From IMG/VR virus record IMGVR_UViG_3300020183_000327, positions 1-30,301 of that record: DNA of 30,301 nt. One strand, written 5' to 3'. The notes beneath the pieces were generated by a model. The model was not told the DNA's origin. It saw nothing but the letters and a program-made list of their open reading frames with translations, and made no database searches. Origin of the DNA: a virus. The position numbers and the translations under genes were made by a program. Shown here one piece after another: positions 1-8,438 of the stretch (within the stretch, counting starts at the first letter, position 1; each line of letters opens with the position of its first letter).

Positions 1-843
1 AAAATAGAATCTACCTAAATAATCATGTATAGAAGATGCGGGCAATTCATATCCAATAGCCGTTGCAATCAATCTAACATGATATGAATCAAAATCCATT
101 TCGACTAAAGCACCCCGTTCAAATCGACTACAAAATGCTGCTCGAGTACCATCTTCTTTGTTCATTGCGGCAAAATTGAATCCACCAAATGCATTACTAG
201 GTCGACCTGTTACTGTATGATAATTGTATTGTGAATATACTCGACCCGAATGAATTAATTCTGGCATACGAAAATCTTCGGTAACTGCCAATCCTGCAGA
301 TTCAATACGTGCAAATACTTGCGGATATGTTGCATTGAACTGTAAATATGATTCTGTTAATTCTGCATTAACACACATTGGCCAAGCATAGTGTCGAATC
401 TTTTGACACATTGCTAAATGTTGCTGTAATGGCACAATGCTATTAACTGCTGGCAAGTTTGTGTGACGGCGCCAATAAAAACGATGTGCTGCCGTTGGAT
501 AATGTGATTCATCATATGCTTCAGAGTATGTATACCACCACAATGTCTTAACATCCCATACGGCCCCATTGCCTCCCGTTTGTAGCCATTGCTTCTTGTC
601 ATGAACAAAGATATTCTCTAATGCCAAAAACTCCGGGACAAGTTCAGTAAAGCCCCTTAGTTGTTCGGAATGACGTAATGGAATTATGCGCTCTACAGCA
701 TCTTCGGTATAAACGTATACAGCGCATAGCGTATTTACTGCAACATGTTGTGTGGGACTACAAAATACAGGAACTAGCAAAGTTTTGCGATCTTGAATGA
801 AATTCAATGTAGCGCGTGCATCTTCTATAGTATCCACAATCAT
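1..843 (-). CDS. Family A DNA polymerase, divergent; N-terminal 281 residues, runs off the left edge
   Basis: I translated this open frame by hand; it has no stop before base 1. Near the visible end, residues about 200-270 align with the Pol I fingers/palm entry: an H-T-V-T-G-R-P-S-N segment matches the TGRLSS motif, and V-E-M-D-F-D-S-Y-H-V-R-L matches motif A (DYSQIELR), keeping the metal-binding Asp and the Arg. The Glu that acts as steric gate in Pol I falls on His here. Residues about 20-140 look like the 3'-5' exonuclease fold (LLVPVF... then IIPLRH, then VWDVKTLWW), but the DxE pair is replaced by residues around C-S-P and the other exonuclease acidic residues are not evident, so proofreading is probably lost. 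The start is the ATG at 843, 23 bases after the upstream stop, without a Shine-Dalgarno. It is the only replication gene seen and sits directly behind baseplate genes. Family assignment is good; activity is inferred. Confidence 0.82.
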   Translation of the reverse strand, partial: MIVDTIEDARATLNFIQDRKTLLVPVFCSPTQHVAVNTLCAVYVYTEDAVERIIPLRHSEQLRGFTELVPEFLALENIFVHDKKQWLQTGGNGAVWDVKTLWWYTYSEAYDESHYPTAAHRFYWRRHTNLPAVNSIVPLQQHLAMCQKIRHYAWPMCVNAELTESYLQFNATYPQVFARIESAGLAVTEDFRMPELIHSGRVYSQYNYHTVTGRPSNAFGGFNFAAMNKEDGTRAAFCSRFERGALVEMDFDSYHVRLIATAIGYELPASSIHDYLGRFYF

Positions 844-866
844 ATATGAATAATAAGAAAAAAATC

Positions 867-1490
867 TTAAGAATCCAATCGATTAATGTCTATTGGAATA
901 AAAAAATCAACATCTGTATAAAATTGTGTAAAATTTGTAAGTAATGTTGACAAATCTGATATTGATTTGCTTGCTGTTTGTACTGCTAATTTGTTTTGGG
1001 TAATTACGCCAGGCCTGGATGCACCTAAATTTATTGAATCTTCTATGTTACCTGTTATCTGCCATTGAATTTGTGCAGCATTATACATTTTTTTATCAAT
1101 AATATTTGATGCCCAGTTTTCATATGTCGTTTGAGATACTTCCAATATTGTTGGATCATTAATACGCTGTAAAAAATAACGTGTTATGAAGCCGGCATCG
1201 ATATCTTTCTTTGTTACTACAGGCGTTCCGCCTCGAGGCGTTTCATATTGAACATTAATATTTGGTTTTAATTTTCGATATATATCATTAGTTAAATCAT
1301 ATGCAACGTATGTAATTAATTTTTTAGATATTTTACTATTCCATGTTGCATATGTATAACGTTCTCCAGTAGTATATGCATGATATGCACCGACATATTC
1401 ATTATTATCTTCAGTCATGAATTCACTACCACTAGTATATAAATTAGTAATAATTTCATCTGCCGTATAAAATGTTTTTAATCTAGCCAT
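867..1490 (-). CDS. Probable baseplate or tail structural protein, unknown function
   Basis: This 207-residue protein starts at the ATG at 1490 (Met-Ala-Arg-Leu-Lys). A TTG three codons earlier would overlap the stop of the previous gene, and neither start has a Shine-Dalgarno. No signal peptide, membrane segment or catalytic motif is visible. The N-terminal half is rich in Tyr and Thr, and the C-terminal half has helical stretches before a short acidic end. It follows the large hub-like gene with essentially no gap, so it is probably translated from the same message and assembled in the same complex. I recall similar proteins next to baseplate genes in uncultured aquatic myoviruses but cannot name a T4 equivalent. 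It could be a wedge component such as a gp25 or gp6 neighbour, but nothing seen proves that. Confidence 0.72.
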   Translation of the reverse strand: MARLKTFYTADEIITNLYTSGSEFMTEDNNEYVGAYHAYTTGERYTYATWNSKISKKLITYVAYDLTNDIYRKLKPNINVQYETPRGGTPVVTKKDIDAGFITRYFLQRINDPTILEVSQTTYENWASNIIDKKMYNAAQIQWQITGNIEDSINLGASRPGVITQNKLAVQTASKSISDLSTLLTNFTQFYTDVDFFIPIDINRLDS

Positions 1491-1491
1491 A

Positions 1492-3732
1492 TTATTCAAT
1501 TTTTGGTCGTTGTATACATGTTATTTGAGTTTTCCATTCACCCTGATTCGATACAGTATGTGATATTCCTATTATACTAAATACCGTGTTTATTTGGTAT
1601 TTTGCAGGTAATCCGTCGAATGTTAAAACATCTCCATATCTAAAACCATTAATTCCATCGATGGTAAAATTTACAGTAAACGGAAATAATGGTGCCGCAA
1701 GTAAATTAGTTTGTTTGATATCGCTTGTTGGATATTGAATATATCGTTTTAGTGCTGCAACTAATTTAGTTTGAATTGCCGGTACATCAGGCGATAATCC
1801 ATACTCTGATTTTGCCGCGTCAAGATTGGCACTAGCTGTAACATGAAATGCATTGTATCTTGCTAAGATATTATTTATTTCAGCTGGATTTTTTGCGTTA
1901 TACATAAAATTCATATACGGTGCAATATCTTCTTCTGATACTACCGAAGTAGAATTTAATACATATGAAAGATTTTTCGCAGATTCTGGTAATTGTGATT
2001 GAAATTGAAAATCGTGCACAATTGTTCCGTGTTTGTGATTTGCAAACATTGGTACTGAATATGCTACTACATTTTTAGTATCAGCTGGAACTCGTACGAA
2101 CTTACTATCTGTTAAATATAATTTAGTCATATCATATGGATATGTAACTAATGTTAAGTTAATAGCATTACCTGAAGCTTCGGATATTAAAGTACATATA
2201 TTTTTTAAAAATGCATCTACTGAAAATGCAATTGAATTACGTTGACTCATATTATTAATTAAAGTTTCAATCGTTTCCAAATTTATAAAAATTCTAGATG
2301 GAAATACCTTACCAGTATTATCAGCATTTCTTTCATATATTCCAGGCCATTCTTGCCATAACCCTCTTTGTTTTAATTCTTCGGTATTAATAGAATTAGC
2401 ATACAATTGCGAAACTACATCGTGATAATAAATCAAATCGCCATATACATGATAATCTGGCGAGAATGGTCGAGACATATTTGTAGTTTTTGGCAAAAAT
2501 AGTATTGAATTTGGATTTGAGGATACCATTAATGGGTAGTATACACTAAAACATTCTACATCGGTACAAATTATTTGTGCGCCTGGTAGTTTATTTAAAA
2601 CATATGCATTGATATGATCAATTAATGCTCCTAATGTTATATATCTAGCATCATTAGATAATGTTGCATCAGGAAATGATGCTCCCAACTCAGTCATTGA
2701 TGCGGGATACTGTTCTCCTTTTAAAATAAATCGATCCGTTGAATAATTATTAGTAGTTACAAACGGAGCGGGCAGTTGTGCTCGATATGGTAATAAAAAT
2801 TTAGTTAATTTTGCAGTTGCTGGATCTGCAGCTTTAGATTCACTTACAATTGTTTCAAATCGATCATATAATAATCCGTAAAAATCAGCCGAACCAGTTG
2901 GTATAATTGCTGCCGTTGCTGGATTACTAGATGTATTTTGTTTTTTATTTAGTTCATCGTTTATATACATTGATATATTAGTATAAATGTTACTAGTTCC
3001 TGTTAAATTTAAAGAAACTTCGACGGTACCATCTTTAGTATATGATAAATTAAATGAAACAATTAAACCTTCGAATATAAATCTTCGCATTTCGCGAGTA
3101 ATACGTTCTAATTCATCTAAATCCCAGTCTGGATATAATTGTTTTAATTTTTCTTTATTCGGAATCACTAATGAAGTTAATAATCCACCATTTGTTTCTA
3201 CTGAAGCTGCTATGGCAGTTGTTGGGTGTACTATTTCAATTTTTGCATATCGACCTGGTCGCATCCATACTTCTTCAAATGCATCTAAATCTCGTTCCGG
3301 ATTCGGGATAACAATATTTAACGATGCTTTATTTAATAACCCCATTGAATGATCGCCAATTGTACAGTCGACTGCAGTAACATATGGTCCGGTACGCATA
3401 CTTTTATCATTATGCAATGATTCTGATGCATATACTGTTCCGCGAAGATCGTTAAATTTAAGTTCAGAACGTTTATATTGTCGATTCGAATTTAGATATC
3501 CATCCAGGCCCGTTGGTAAATATCTGCCATGTTGTACTTGCGTTCCGCCCAATACACCGGCTACATTTGATTTAGAACTAGTTGTTGCATATGCAGTTAT
3601 TTCTACATTTGCTATTTTTGATAACATAAAATTTAATGAATTTTCATCTCTGGTACGAAATGCTTTACCTCGAGCATTAAGTTCTTCTTTTAAATTTTTA
3701 TCAACTTCTGAATAAAATATATTTCCGTCCAT
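1492..3732 (-). CDS. Baseplate hub-like structural protein
   Basis: This is a 746-residue protein starting at the ATG at 3732, two bases after the stop of the LysM-type gene. The C-terminal 60 residues (G-F-R-Y-G-D-V-L-T-F-D-G-L-P, then I-I-G-I-S-H-T-V-S-N-Q-G-E-W-K-T-Q-I) carry a pattern common in hub proteins of contractile tails (gp27 or gpD types), where a barrel domain ends with a GxxHxxxxxxWxT strand. Residues about 105-260 look like another beta-rich hub domain with NPERDLDAFEEVWMRPG. It has no signal peptide or enzymatic motif and no lysozyme domain like T4 gp5. Its place between a gp53-like gene and a small structural gene fits the central baseplate. The role is inferred from fold-like patterns and context. 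Confidence 0.65.
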   Translation of the reverse strand: MDGNIFYSEVDKNLKEELNARGKAFRTRDENSLNFMLSKIANVEITAYATTSSKSNVAGVLGGTQVQHGRYLPTGLDGYLNSNRQYKRSELKFNDLRGTVYASESLHNDKSMRTGPYVTAVDCTIGDHSMGLLNKASLNIVIPNPERDLDAFEEVWMRPGRYAKIEIVHPTTAIAASVETNGGLLTSLVIPNKEKLKQLYPDWDLDELERITREMRRFIFEGLIVSFNLSYTKDGTVEVSLNLTGTSNIYTNISMYINDELNKKQNTSSNPATAAIIPTGSADFYGLLYDRFETIVSESKAADPATAKLTKFLLPYRAQLPAPFVTTNNYSTDRFILKGEQYPASMTELGASFPDATLSNDARYITLGALIDHINAYVLNKLPGAQIICTDVECFSVYYPLMVSSNPNSILFLPKTTNMSRPFSPDYHVYGDLIYYHDVVSQLYANSINTEELKQRGLWQEWPGIYERNADNTGKVFPSRIFINLETIETLINNMSQRNSIAFSVDAFLKNICTLISEASGNAINLTLVTYPYDMTKLYLTDSKFVRVPADTKNVVAYSVPMFANHKHGTIVHDFQFQSQLPESAKNLSYVLNSTSVVSEEDIAPYMNFMYNAKNPAEINNILARYNAFHVTASANLDAAKSEYGLSPDVPAIQTKLVAALKRYIQYPTSDIKQTNLLAAPLFPFTVNFTIDGINGFRYGDVLTFDGLPAKYQINTVFSIIGISHTVSNQGEWKTQITCIQRPKIE

Positions 3733-3734
3733 TT

Positions 3735-4031
3735 TTATCTTATATTATAACTGTTTAAAATTTGTTGATAGTTTGATTTACTAGGTATACGCAATGGCGT
3801 ATTTGATGGCACCATCAATGAGCCTTTACCTAATCCATTTGCTGCAGCAATTATCCACCAAAGAGTTGAATCTTGATAAAATCGATATGCTAAATTATCT
3901 AAACGTTCTACGCTAGTAGTTCGTATATATACATCGAACGTACTAGAAGGAAATGATGGTACGATTGTAGATGCCATACGGCGTTTTCCGTTTACATCTT
4001 GAATTTCTGGGGTTGAATTATATCTACTCAT
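3735..4031 (-). CDS. LysM-type baseplate wedge protein (gp53-like / tail protein X-like)
   Basis: This is a 98-residue protein. From about residue 35 it reads like a LysM-type module: T-S-V-E-R-L-D-N-L-A-Y-R-F-Y-Q-D, then L-W-W-I-I-A-A-A-N-G, then a P-S-N-T-P-L-R-I-P ending. This is the pattern of T4 gp53 and of phage P2 tail protein X, which carry a LysM-like fold within the baseplate. The WW pair and the following A-N are the hallmarks used. The N-terminus is short and polar, as expected of a wedge protein rather than a secreted enzyme, and there is no signal peptide. The start at 4031 is an ATG without a Shine-Dalgarno, 16 bases after the stop of the previous gene. It stops two bases before the hub-like gene, which suggests translational coupling. 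Confidence 0.75.
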   Translation of the reverse strand: MSRYNSTPEIQDVNGKRRMASTIVPSFPSSTFDVYIRTTSVERLDNLAYRFYQDSTLWWIIAAANGLGKGSLMVPSNTPLRIPSKSNYQQILNSYNIR

Positions 4032-4047
4032 GTTAATTTTTTTTTAA

Positions 4048-6459
4048 TTAAAAACCTTTTGCTTTTCCTTTTCTTACCGAATCTTTTTTATCTTCTTTAT
4101 CTTTTATTTTAGTTTCAATATCAACATTATCTTCAGAATCACTTAACCAGTTATCATTTCCTCGTTTAGGTGTAGCAGTACCATCAAATCGTTTAGCTAA
4201 TGTATAGAAACGTCCATTTTTCTGTGGTAAATAATCAGTGAGCATATTAAACTGCAATGTAACGCCAATTTTCAATGGAACTTGCATCATAGTTGGGTCT
4301 TCTTCAATATTAATTTCCCACGGGGCATCCATTCCAAATGTATATGATACCTGCGTCAATGTTACTGGTTGTTGCACAAATAAATCTCCAATTGTAAGTC
4401 GCATCCATGGTGCAATCATTGCAATTGATTCTGGATCATACGTCGGTGTAGTATATCCAGCAAGTGCATTTAATTTTCGCCATATTGGTTTTACTTCATC
4501 TCGATCAGTTGCATATACATCAAATGATACACTAACATCTCGTGTAAATCCTGTATATGTATAATTTGGATCAGCCCGTCCGATCATATGTACTGGACTC
4601 CAGTTGGAGGTAAAACTATCATCAAAATTTGTTATATGAGCTCTAAATACGATGATATCGTCTGTTTCTGAATCATTTTGATCAAAATCATTTGCTAATA
4701 AGCCATTATGCAACTTTGGCCCTGTTAAATAAAATTTTATAAAATCTTGCGTTATTGATTGTTTATCAAATAGTTCTAGCGCGCGCTTAGGTTTCCATCG
4801 ATATGCTTCTTTAAGTGTTCGTTGTCCAAAATCAATAACAGATACTTTGTCTCCGCGAAATGGTATAATAACATCTTGCGGTGCTTTTGATGGACGCCAA
4901 TGTCCTTTTTGTAATTTTTGAGTTTTAAGTGTTCCGCCGCTTTTTTGTTTTTCGGATATTGTAACAGTTTTTGATGGTTCCCATGTTGTTGCTACATGGC
5001 TACGTATGGTAAAATCATTGCGAAATGCATCAGGATTATCATGATCACCCCATCCGTAACCAGTATTTCCAAAACCATCTAAATTAAACACACTATATGG
5101 ACCAACTGGTGTTACTGCAGCTGCGGCATACACTATTGATTTCCATGATTTTTGCATACCAAAACGCAACGATGCTGCTAAGCCATCGATGCGTCTACTA
5201 GTAAAATATGCAATTGACTGATCTGGTGTGGTAAATGTTGAATTAGTTTCTCCAAAATTATCTCCTTTTGGAAATGTAAATGTTGATCTAAAATCTGGAT
5301 ATTTGATATATTGACGTATTCCTCTTCGCGTCAATCGATCTTTAGCCAATGTTAAATATGCATTAGTAGAATCAAACATGCCTAATGCAGTTTGACCTAC
5401 TTGTGAAACTTGCGGAATGCCTGCTAATGAACCTATTGCTGACGCACCAAATCCTAATAAATTTGCAACAACACTTTTTGGTGTAATATTTGTATTGATG
5501 CCGATTGCTGGATCAACGCCGATCGTCGATGTATATGATGATAATACTATTGGATCTTTAAATTGTGATACAATTATTGTTTCTCCGGCAGGGTTTTGTA
5601 CTGCAACCCCAGGATTTACAGCTCCAAATCCCCACGTATTGTCAACCAACGTTGGATTTTTGGTAGATCCTGACAATAAAGCAAGTCCGTCTTGGTCGCC
5701 CCAATTATTTGCATTAAATGCATTTAGTATAAAATCATTGCTTGATGTATAATTAAATGTTGGTTCAGTACCTAATACAATCGTTGGAGAAAATTGGCCT
5801 GCTCCAACCGTTGGATTAGGAATAAAATCATTGCTTGATGTATAATTAAATGTTGGTTCAGTACCTAATACAATCGTTGGAGAAAATTGGCCTGCTCCAA
5901 CCGTTGGATTAGGAATAAAATCATTGCTTGATGTATAATTAAATGTTGGTTCAGTACCTAATACAATCGTTGGAGAAAATTGGCCTGCTCCAACCGTTGG
6001 ATTAGGAATAAAATCATTGCTTGATGTATAATTAAATGTATCATACTGTCCCAATGTTAGTGATTGTATAAATTGTTGCATTGTTGGCAACATAGTATTG
6101 GGTGTTATAATATCATTAGTTGTTACATAGTTAAATGTATCATATTGTCCTAATATTATGGGCTGTGAAAATTGTCCAGTAGCAGCAATAGTAGGATTTG
6201 TATATAAAGTATTTGGTAAAATATCATACGTATTAAATTGTCCTAATACTAATGGCGTTATAAATTGTGCTGGTGCTGCGATTGTAGTGTTTGAATATGT
6301 ATTGTCTGGTAATATGTTATACGTATTAATTTGTCCTAAAACAATTGGTTTAGAAAATTGACTTATAGCTCCAACCGTAGGATTCGTTAATATTGCATTA
6401 GGCAATAAATCATATGGGGCATTAAATTGCGAACCTGCTTGTGTGGTCGGGTTAATCAT
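4048..6459 (-). CDS. Large baseplate protein with N-terminal tandem repeats; C-terminus resembles tail-tube initiator proteins
   Basis: This is an 803-residue protein from the ATG at 6459, four bases after the tape-measure stop; a TTG at 6498 would overlap that gene and is less likely. The first 250 residues hold eight units of about 30 residues with the core Q-F-x-x-P-I-V-L-G-Q-x-x-T-x-N, the last three identical; a ninth weaker copy (SQFKDPIVLSSYTS) lies further on. The C-terminal third contains W-S-P-V-H-M-I-G-R-A-D-P, then G-F-T-R-D-V-S-V-S-F-D-V, then an R-K-L-N-x-L-A-G-Y segment. Those patterns are typical of gp48/gp54-like tube initiators and related baseplate proteins. The tail is Lys-rich and charged. 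Its place just after the tape measure suits a protein at the tube-baseplate junction. The repeats have no T4 counterpart I know of. Confidence 0.68.
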   Translation of the reverse strand: MINPTTQAGSQFNAPYDLLPNAILTNPTVGAISQFSKPIVLGQINTYNILPDNTYSNTTIAAPAQFITPLVLGQFNTYDILPNTLYTNPTIAATGQFSQPIILGQYDTFNYVTTNDIITPNTMLPTMQQFIQSLTLGQYDTFNYTSSNDFIPNPTVGAGQFSPTIVLGTEPTFNYTSSNDFIPNPTVGAGQFSPTIVLGTEPTFNYTSSNDFIPNPTVGAGQFSPTIVLGTEPTFNYTSSNDFILNAFNANNWGDQDGLALLSGSTKNPTLVDNTWGFGAVNPGVAVQNPAGETIIVSQFKDPIVLSSYTSTIGVDPAIGINTNITPKSVVANLLGFGASAIGSLAGIPQVSQVGQTALGMFDSTNAYLTLAKDRLTRRGIRQYIKYPDFRSTFTFPKGDNFGETNSTFTTPDQSIAYFTSRRIDGLAASLRFGMQKSWKSIVYAAAAVTPVGPYSVFNLDGFGNTGYGWGDHDNPDAFRNDFTIRSHVATTWEPSKTVTISEKQKSGGTLKTQKLQKGHWRPSKAPQDVIIPFRGDKVSVIDFGQRTLKEAYRWKPKRALELFDKQSITQDFIKFYLTGPKLHNGLLANDFDQNDSETDDIIVFRAHITNFDDSFTSNWSPVHMIGRADPNYTYTGFTRDVSVSFDVYATDRDEVKPIWRKLNALAGYTTPTYDPESIAMIAPWMRLTIGDLFVQQPVTLTQVSYTFGMDAPWEINIEEDPTMMQVPLKIGVTLQFNMLTDYLPQKNGRFYTLAKRFDGTATPKRGNDNWLSDSEDNVDIETKIKDKEDKKDSVRKGKAKGF
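5731..6039 (-). repeat. Exact 93-bp tandem repeat, three full copies plus 30 bases
   Basis: The unit beginning aaaatcattgcttgatg starts at 5731, 5824, 5917 and 6010. The first three units look identical over all 93 bases, and the fourth diverges after about 30. Each unit encodes 31 residues (N-Y-T-S-S-N-D-F-I-P-N-P-T-V-G, then Q-F-S-P-T-I-V-L-G-T). Older, diverged copies continue upstream in the gene to about 6420. Perfect identity points to recent duplication or ongoing homogenisation. Confidence 0.95.
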
Positions 6460-6463
6460 GTTG

Positions 6464-8161
6464 TTATCCGTAATATGAATTTGATAAGCCTCGTCCAAAA
6501 ACTGGATCTGCTTTTAATTCTCGTGTTTGATTGTTAATTGCAGCTACAACAGCTGCTGCAAATTGCATAACATCGCCTCCGCCTTTACCTCCAAATAGAT
6601 TAGTTCCGCCCATAACTACATTATTATTATTTTGCATAACATCGCCTCCGCCTTTACCTCCAAATAGATTAGTTCCGCCGAAGACGCTGTCGTCGCGATG
6701 TAGATTAAAGGTACCTTCGGGCGTTATTAACATTCTGCCGCCTCCTGGGCCAGAATAGAAGTCGGCCGCCTCCTCTGTTCCTACAACTAATGTTGGCATT
6801 GGATTGGTTTTGTTTATTGGCTTACCGCCAACTAATAATCCGCCAACGCCCCCGGGGGCGCTCGCAACAGCGGTGCCGACCTTGCCAGTAAATCTCACTG
6901 ATTGCGCGCCTTGGGCGGCGGTAACCGTGGTGGAATCAATTAAGCTCGTGAGAAAATCACCTATGGTATTTACACCTCCTACGCGACCTTGCGATCCGGA
7001 ATTCATCAATGCGGAATAATCTAAACCTTGAAGTTTAATACCTCTCGTAGTCAATATATCCATTGCATCTGCAACTTTTTCATCCGTCGTACGCATATCA
7101 TTTGCCTTCAAGACATCAGCAATTTCATCCTGTGTTCCACCTAAGGTAGCTAGTTTAGCTGCTAATGCATCGCCTTCAAGTCCCATCAATTTGCCGCCCG
7201 GATCAAGTTTTTTTAAGATATCTTGCTTTTTTATCATTTTTGCTATAGTAGCTTCATCTGTTTGTAAAAGACTTGCCATTTGTTGACGAGCAAATAAATT
7301 ATTTTTTAATGTTTCGCCTTCTTGTGAAATGATTTTATTCATCAACATGGCTTGTTTATTTGCATCTCCTTGAATAGTAGCAGCTCGATATGCATTTGTC
7401 AAACTTTCTCCAGATACTTCATCAACTAATCTTCGACCAGATAATAATTGATATTCCATTTCTTGTCCGATGCTAGATTCGATGTTTAATAAATTTTGTC
7501 CGGTGGTATTTAATTGAGCCATATTTATACCAAGCTGTTTAGATTTTATAACAGCTAATTCTAATGAACCAGGCATTTTGCCATAATGTAATGAAATATC
7601 TGCAGTTTGACTTGCTATATCTGATATCATTTCTTGTGTGACTTCGATATCGACTACTTGCTCTTCAATATAATTAGATATACTAATGTGATCTGCTAAA
7701 GTTCTTTCTAAACTTTTTCCACTTTGCGATGCCATTTCTATGTATTTATTTGCAATATCATCACTTAATCGCAAATTCATTCTCAATGCTTTAGATGTTT
7801 TTATTAGATCTTGGCCGTACATGTTTCCGGCCGCTCGCGTTGATAAATCAGCTATTTTCGAAAAAGGCCCAATTAGATTTTTAAGACCTTTTGTAACTGC
7901 TTGAAGTGCTTCGCCTCCCATTCCAAGTCGCTCAGCAATATCATCCATATTTTTACCAAGCGTAGCCACTTGATCGATAGTTAGTCCCATATTTGTTTGA
8001 AACTGACTAAAACGAGATTCTAATATGGTTAAATCTTTAAATACGGTATCAAATGTGGTTAATTGGTCTTGTAATCCAGCCGTAATGCTCTGCATTGCAC
8101 GTTGTTTACCTGCATTGTTCGCAGAACCAATCATTGCATTTATATCGTCAATTAATCCCAT
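6464..8161 (-). CDS. Tail tape measure protein (gp29-like), short
   Basis: This is a 565-residue, largely helical protein placed between the tail chaperone and the baseplate genes, the standard place for a tape measure. Its length is close to T4 gp29 (590 residues), implying a tail near T4 length. The first 420 residues are Ala/Leu/Lys/Asp-rich helices without motifs. The C-terminus changes character: Gly/Pro-rich, with a G-P-G-G-G-R-M-L-I-T-P-E-G-T-F-N-L-H-R-D-D-S-V segment and two copies of G-G-T-N-L-F-G-G-K-G-G-G-D-V-M-Q, which resembles the conserved end of many phage tape measures. Bases about 6560-6950, encoding this end, are clearly richer in G+C than the surroundings. The ATG at 8161 has the promoter motif 17 bases upstream but only a weak Shine-Dalgarno. 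Confidence 0.8.
   Translation of the reverse strand: MGLIDDINAMIGSANNAGKQRAMQSITAGLQDQLTTFDTVFKDLTILESRFSQFQTNMGLTIDQVATLGKNMDDIAERLGMGGEALQAVTKGLKNLIGPFSKIADLSTRAAGNMYGQDLIKTSKALRMNLRLSDDIANKYIEMASQSGKSLERTLADHISISNYIEEQVVDIEVTQEMISDIASQTADISLHYGKMPGSLELAVIKSKQLGINMAQLNTTGQNLLNIESSIGQEMEYQLLSGRRLVDEVSGESLTNAYRAATIQGDANKQAMLMNKIISQEGETLKNNLFARQQMASLLQTDEATIAKMIKKQDILKKLDPGGKLMGLEGDALAAKLATLGGTQDEIADVLKANDMRTTDEKVADAMDILTTRGIKLQGLDYSALMNSGSQGRVGGVNTIGDFLTSLIDSTTVTAAQGAQSVRFTGKVGTAVASAPGGVGGLLVGGKPINKTNPMPTLVVGTEEAADFYSGPGGGRMLITPEGTFNLHRDDSVFGGTNLFGGKGGGDVMQNNNNVVMGGTNLFGGKGGGDVMQFAAAVVAAINNQTRELKADPVFGRGLSNSYYG
6563..6679 (-). repeat. 48-bp direct repeat, period 69, in the tape-measure C-terminus
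   Basis: The stretch from ttgcataacatcgcctccgc to ttccgcc occurs at 6563-6610 and again at 6632-6679. It encodes two copies of G-G-T-N-L-F-G-G-K-G-G-G-D-V-M-Q separated by an Asn/Val linker. The identity at DNA level suggests a recent duplication. Confidence 0.9.
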
Positions 8162-8171
8162 GTACTTATTC

Positions 8172-8186
8172 TTTTATAATAAATAT
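8172..8186 (-). promoter_or_regulatory. Candidate late promoter before the tape measure
   Basis: On the coding strand this reads ATATTTATTATAAAA, 17 bases before the tape-measure ATG and directly after the stop of the chaperone frame. It matches the ATATTTATwwwAAAA motif found in nine other gaps of this window. Confidence 0.6.
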
Positions 8187-8438
8187 TTATCTTTTAGATT
8201 TTTGATTAGCTGTTTGTTGTTTAATTTGTTCCGCGCGCGTGTTTGAAATATCATTGATTCGTTTAATCCAATAGTTTCGAATAAATACGGGCATATTGTA
8301 TATCGTATCCCAGTCCCACCGACCTTCGCCAAACCAAATCATATTAAAAATAGTTTCTTGTAACTGTAGTCGGTATGATGCATTAAAACCAAAAAAGGTT
8401 TGAGTTAACTGGAAACATTGCTTTGAAGGTGCTCCCAT
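8187..8438 (-). CDS. Tail assembly chaperone, second frame; probably reached by frameshifting from the gp26-like gene
   Basis: This frame overlaps the end of the gp26-like gene and ends just before the tape measure. Its possible starts are an ATG at 8438, deep inside the other gene with a crowded purine stretch, or a TTG at 8450. Only the part after the overlap looks like a domain: Q-E-T-I-F-N-M-I-W, then W-D-W-D-T-I-Y-N-M-P-V-F-I-R-N-Y-W-I-K-R-I-N. I recall this from C-terminal parts of tail chaperones. The arrangement (long frame, short overlapping frame, tape measure) is that of lambda G and G-T. A +1 shift at the T-run at 8389-8398 would fuse 251 residues of the first frame to 67 of this one. 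An independently started small protein of 83 residues remains possible. Confidence 0.65.
   Translation of the reverse strand: MGAPSKQCFQLTQTFFGFNASYRLQLQETIFNMIWFGEGRWDWDTIYNMPVFIRNYWIKRINDISNTRAEQIKQQTANQKSKR

Noticed and set aside
2987-3352. Plus-strand frame of 121 residues
   Set aside because: It lies antisense in the hub-like gene, has no recognisable protein pattern and no leader; every supported gene is on the minus strand.
5731-6039. CRISPR-like array
   Set aside because: The 93-base units are contiguous, without spacers, and stay in frame in a structural gene.
6460-6498. Longer start (TTG at 6498) for the repeat-bearing baseplate protein
   Set aside because: It overlaps the tape-measure end, uses a rare start and has no leader; the ATG at 6459 follows the stop by four bases.
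8381-8383. ATG overlapping the gp26-like stop (TAATG)
   Set aside because: It resembles a coupled start but lies in a frame different from the conserved chaperone frame.
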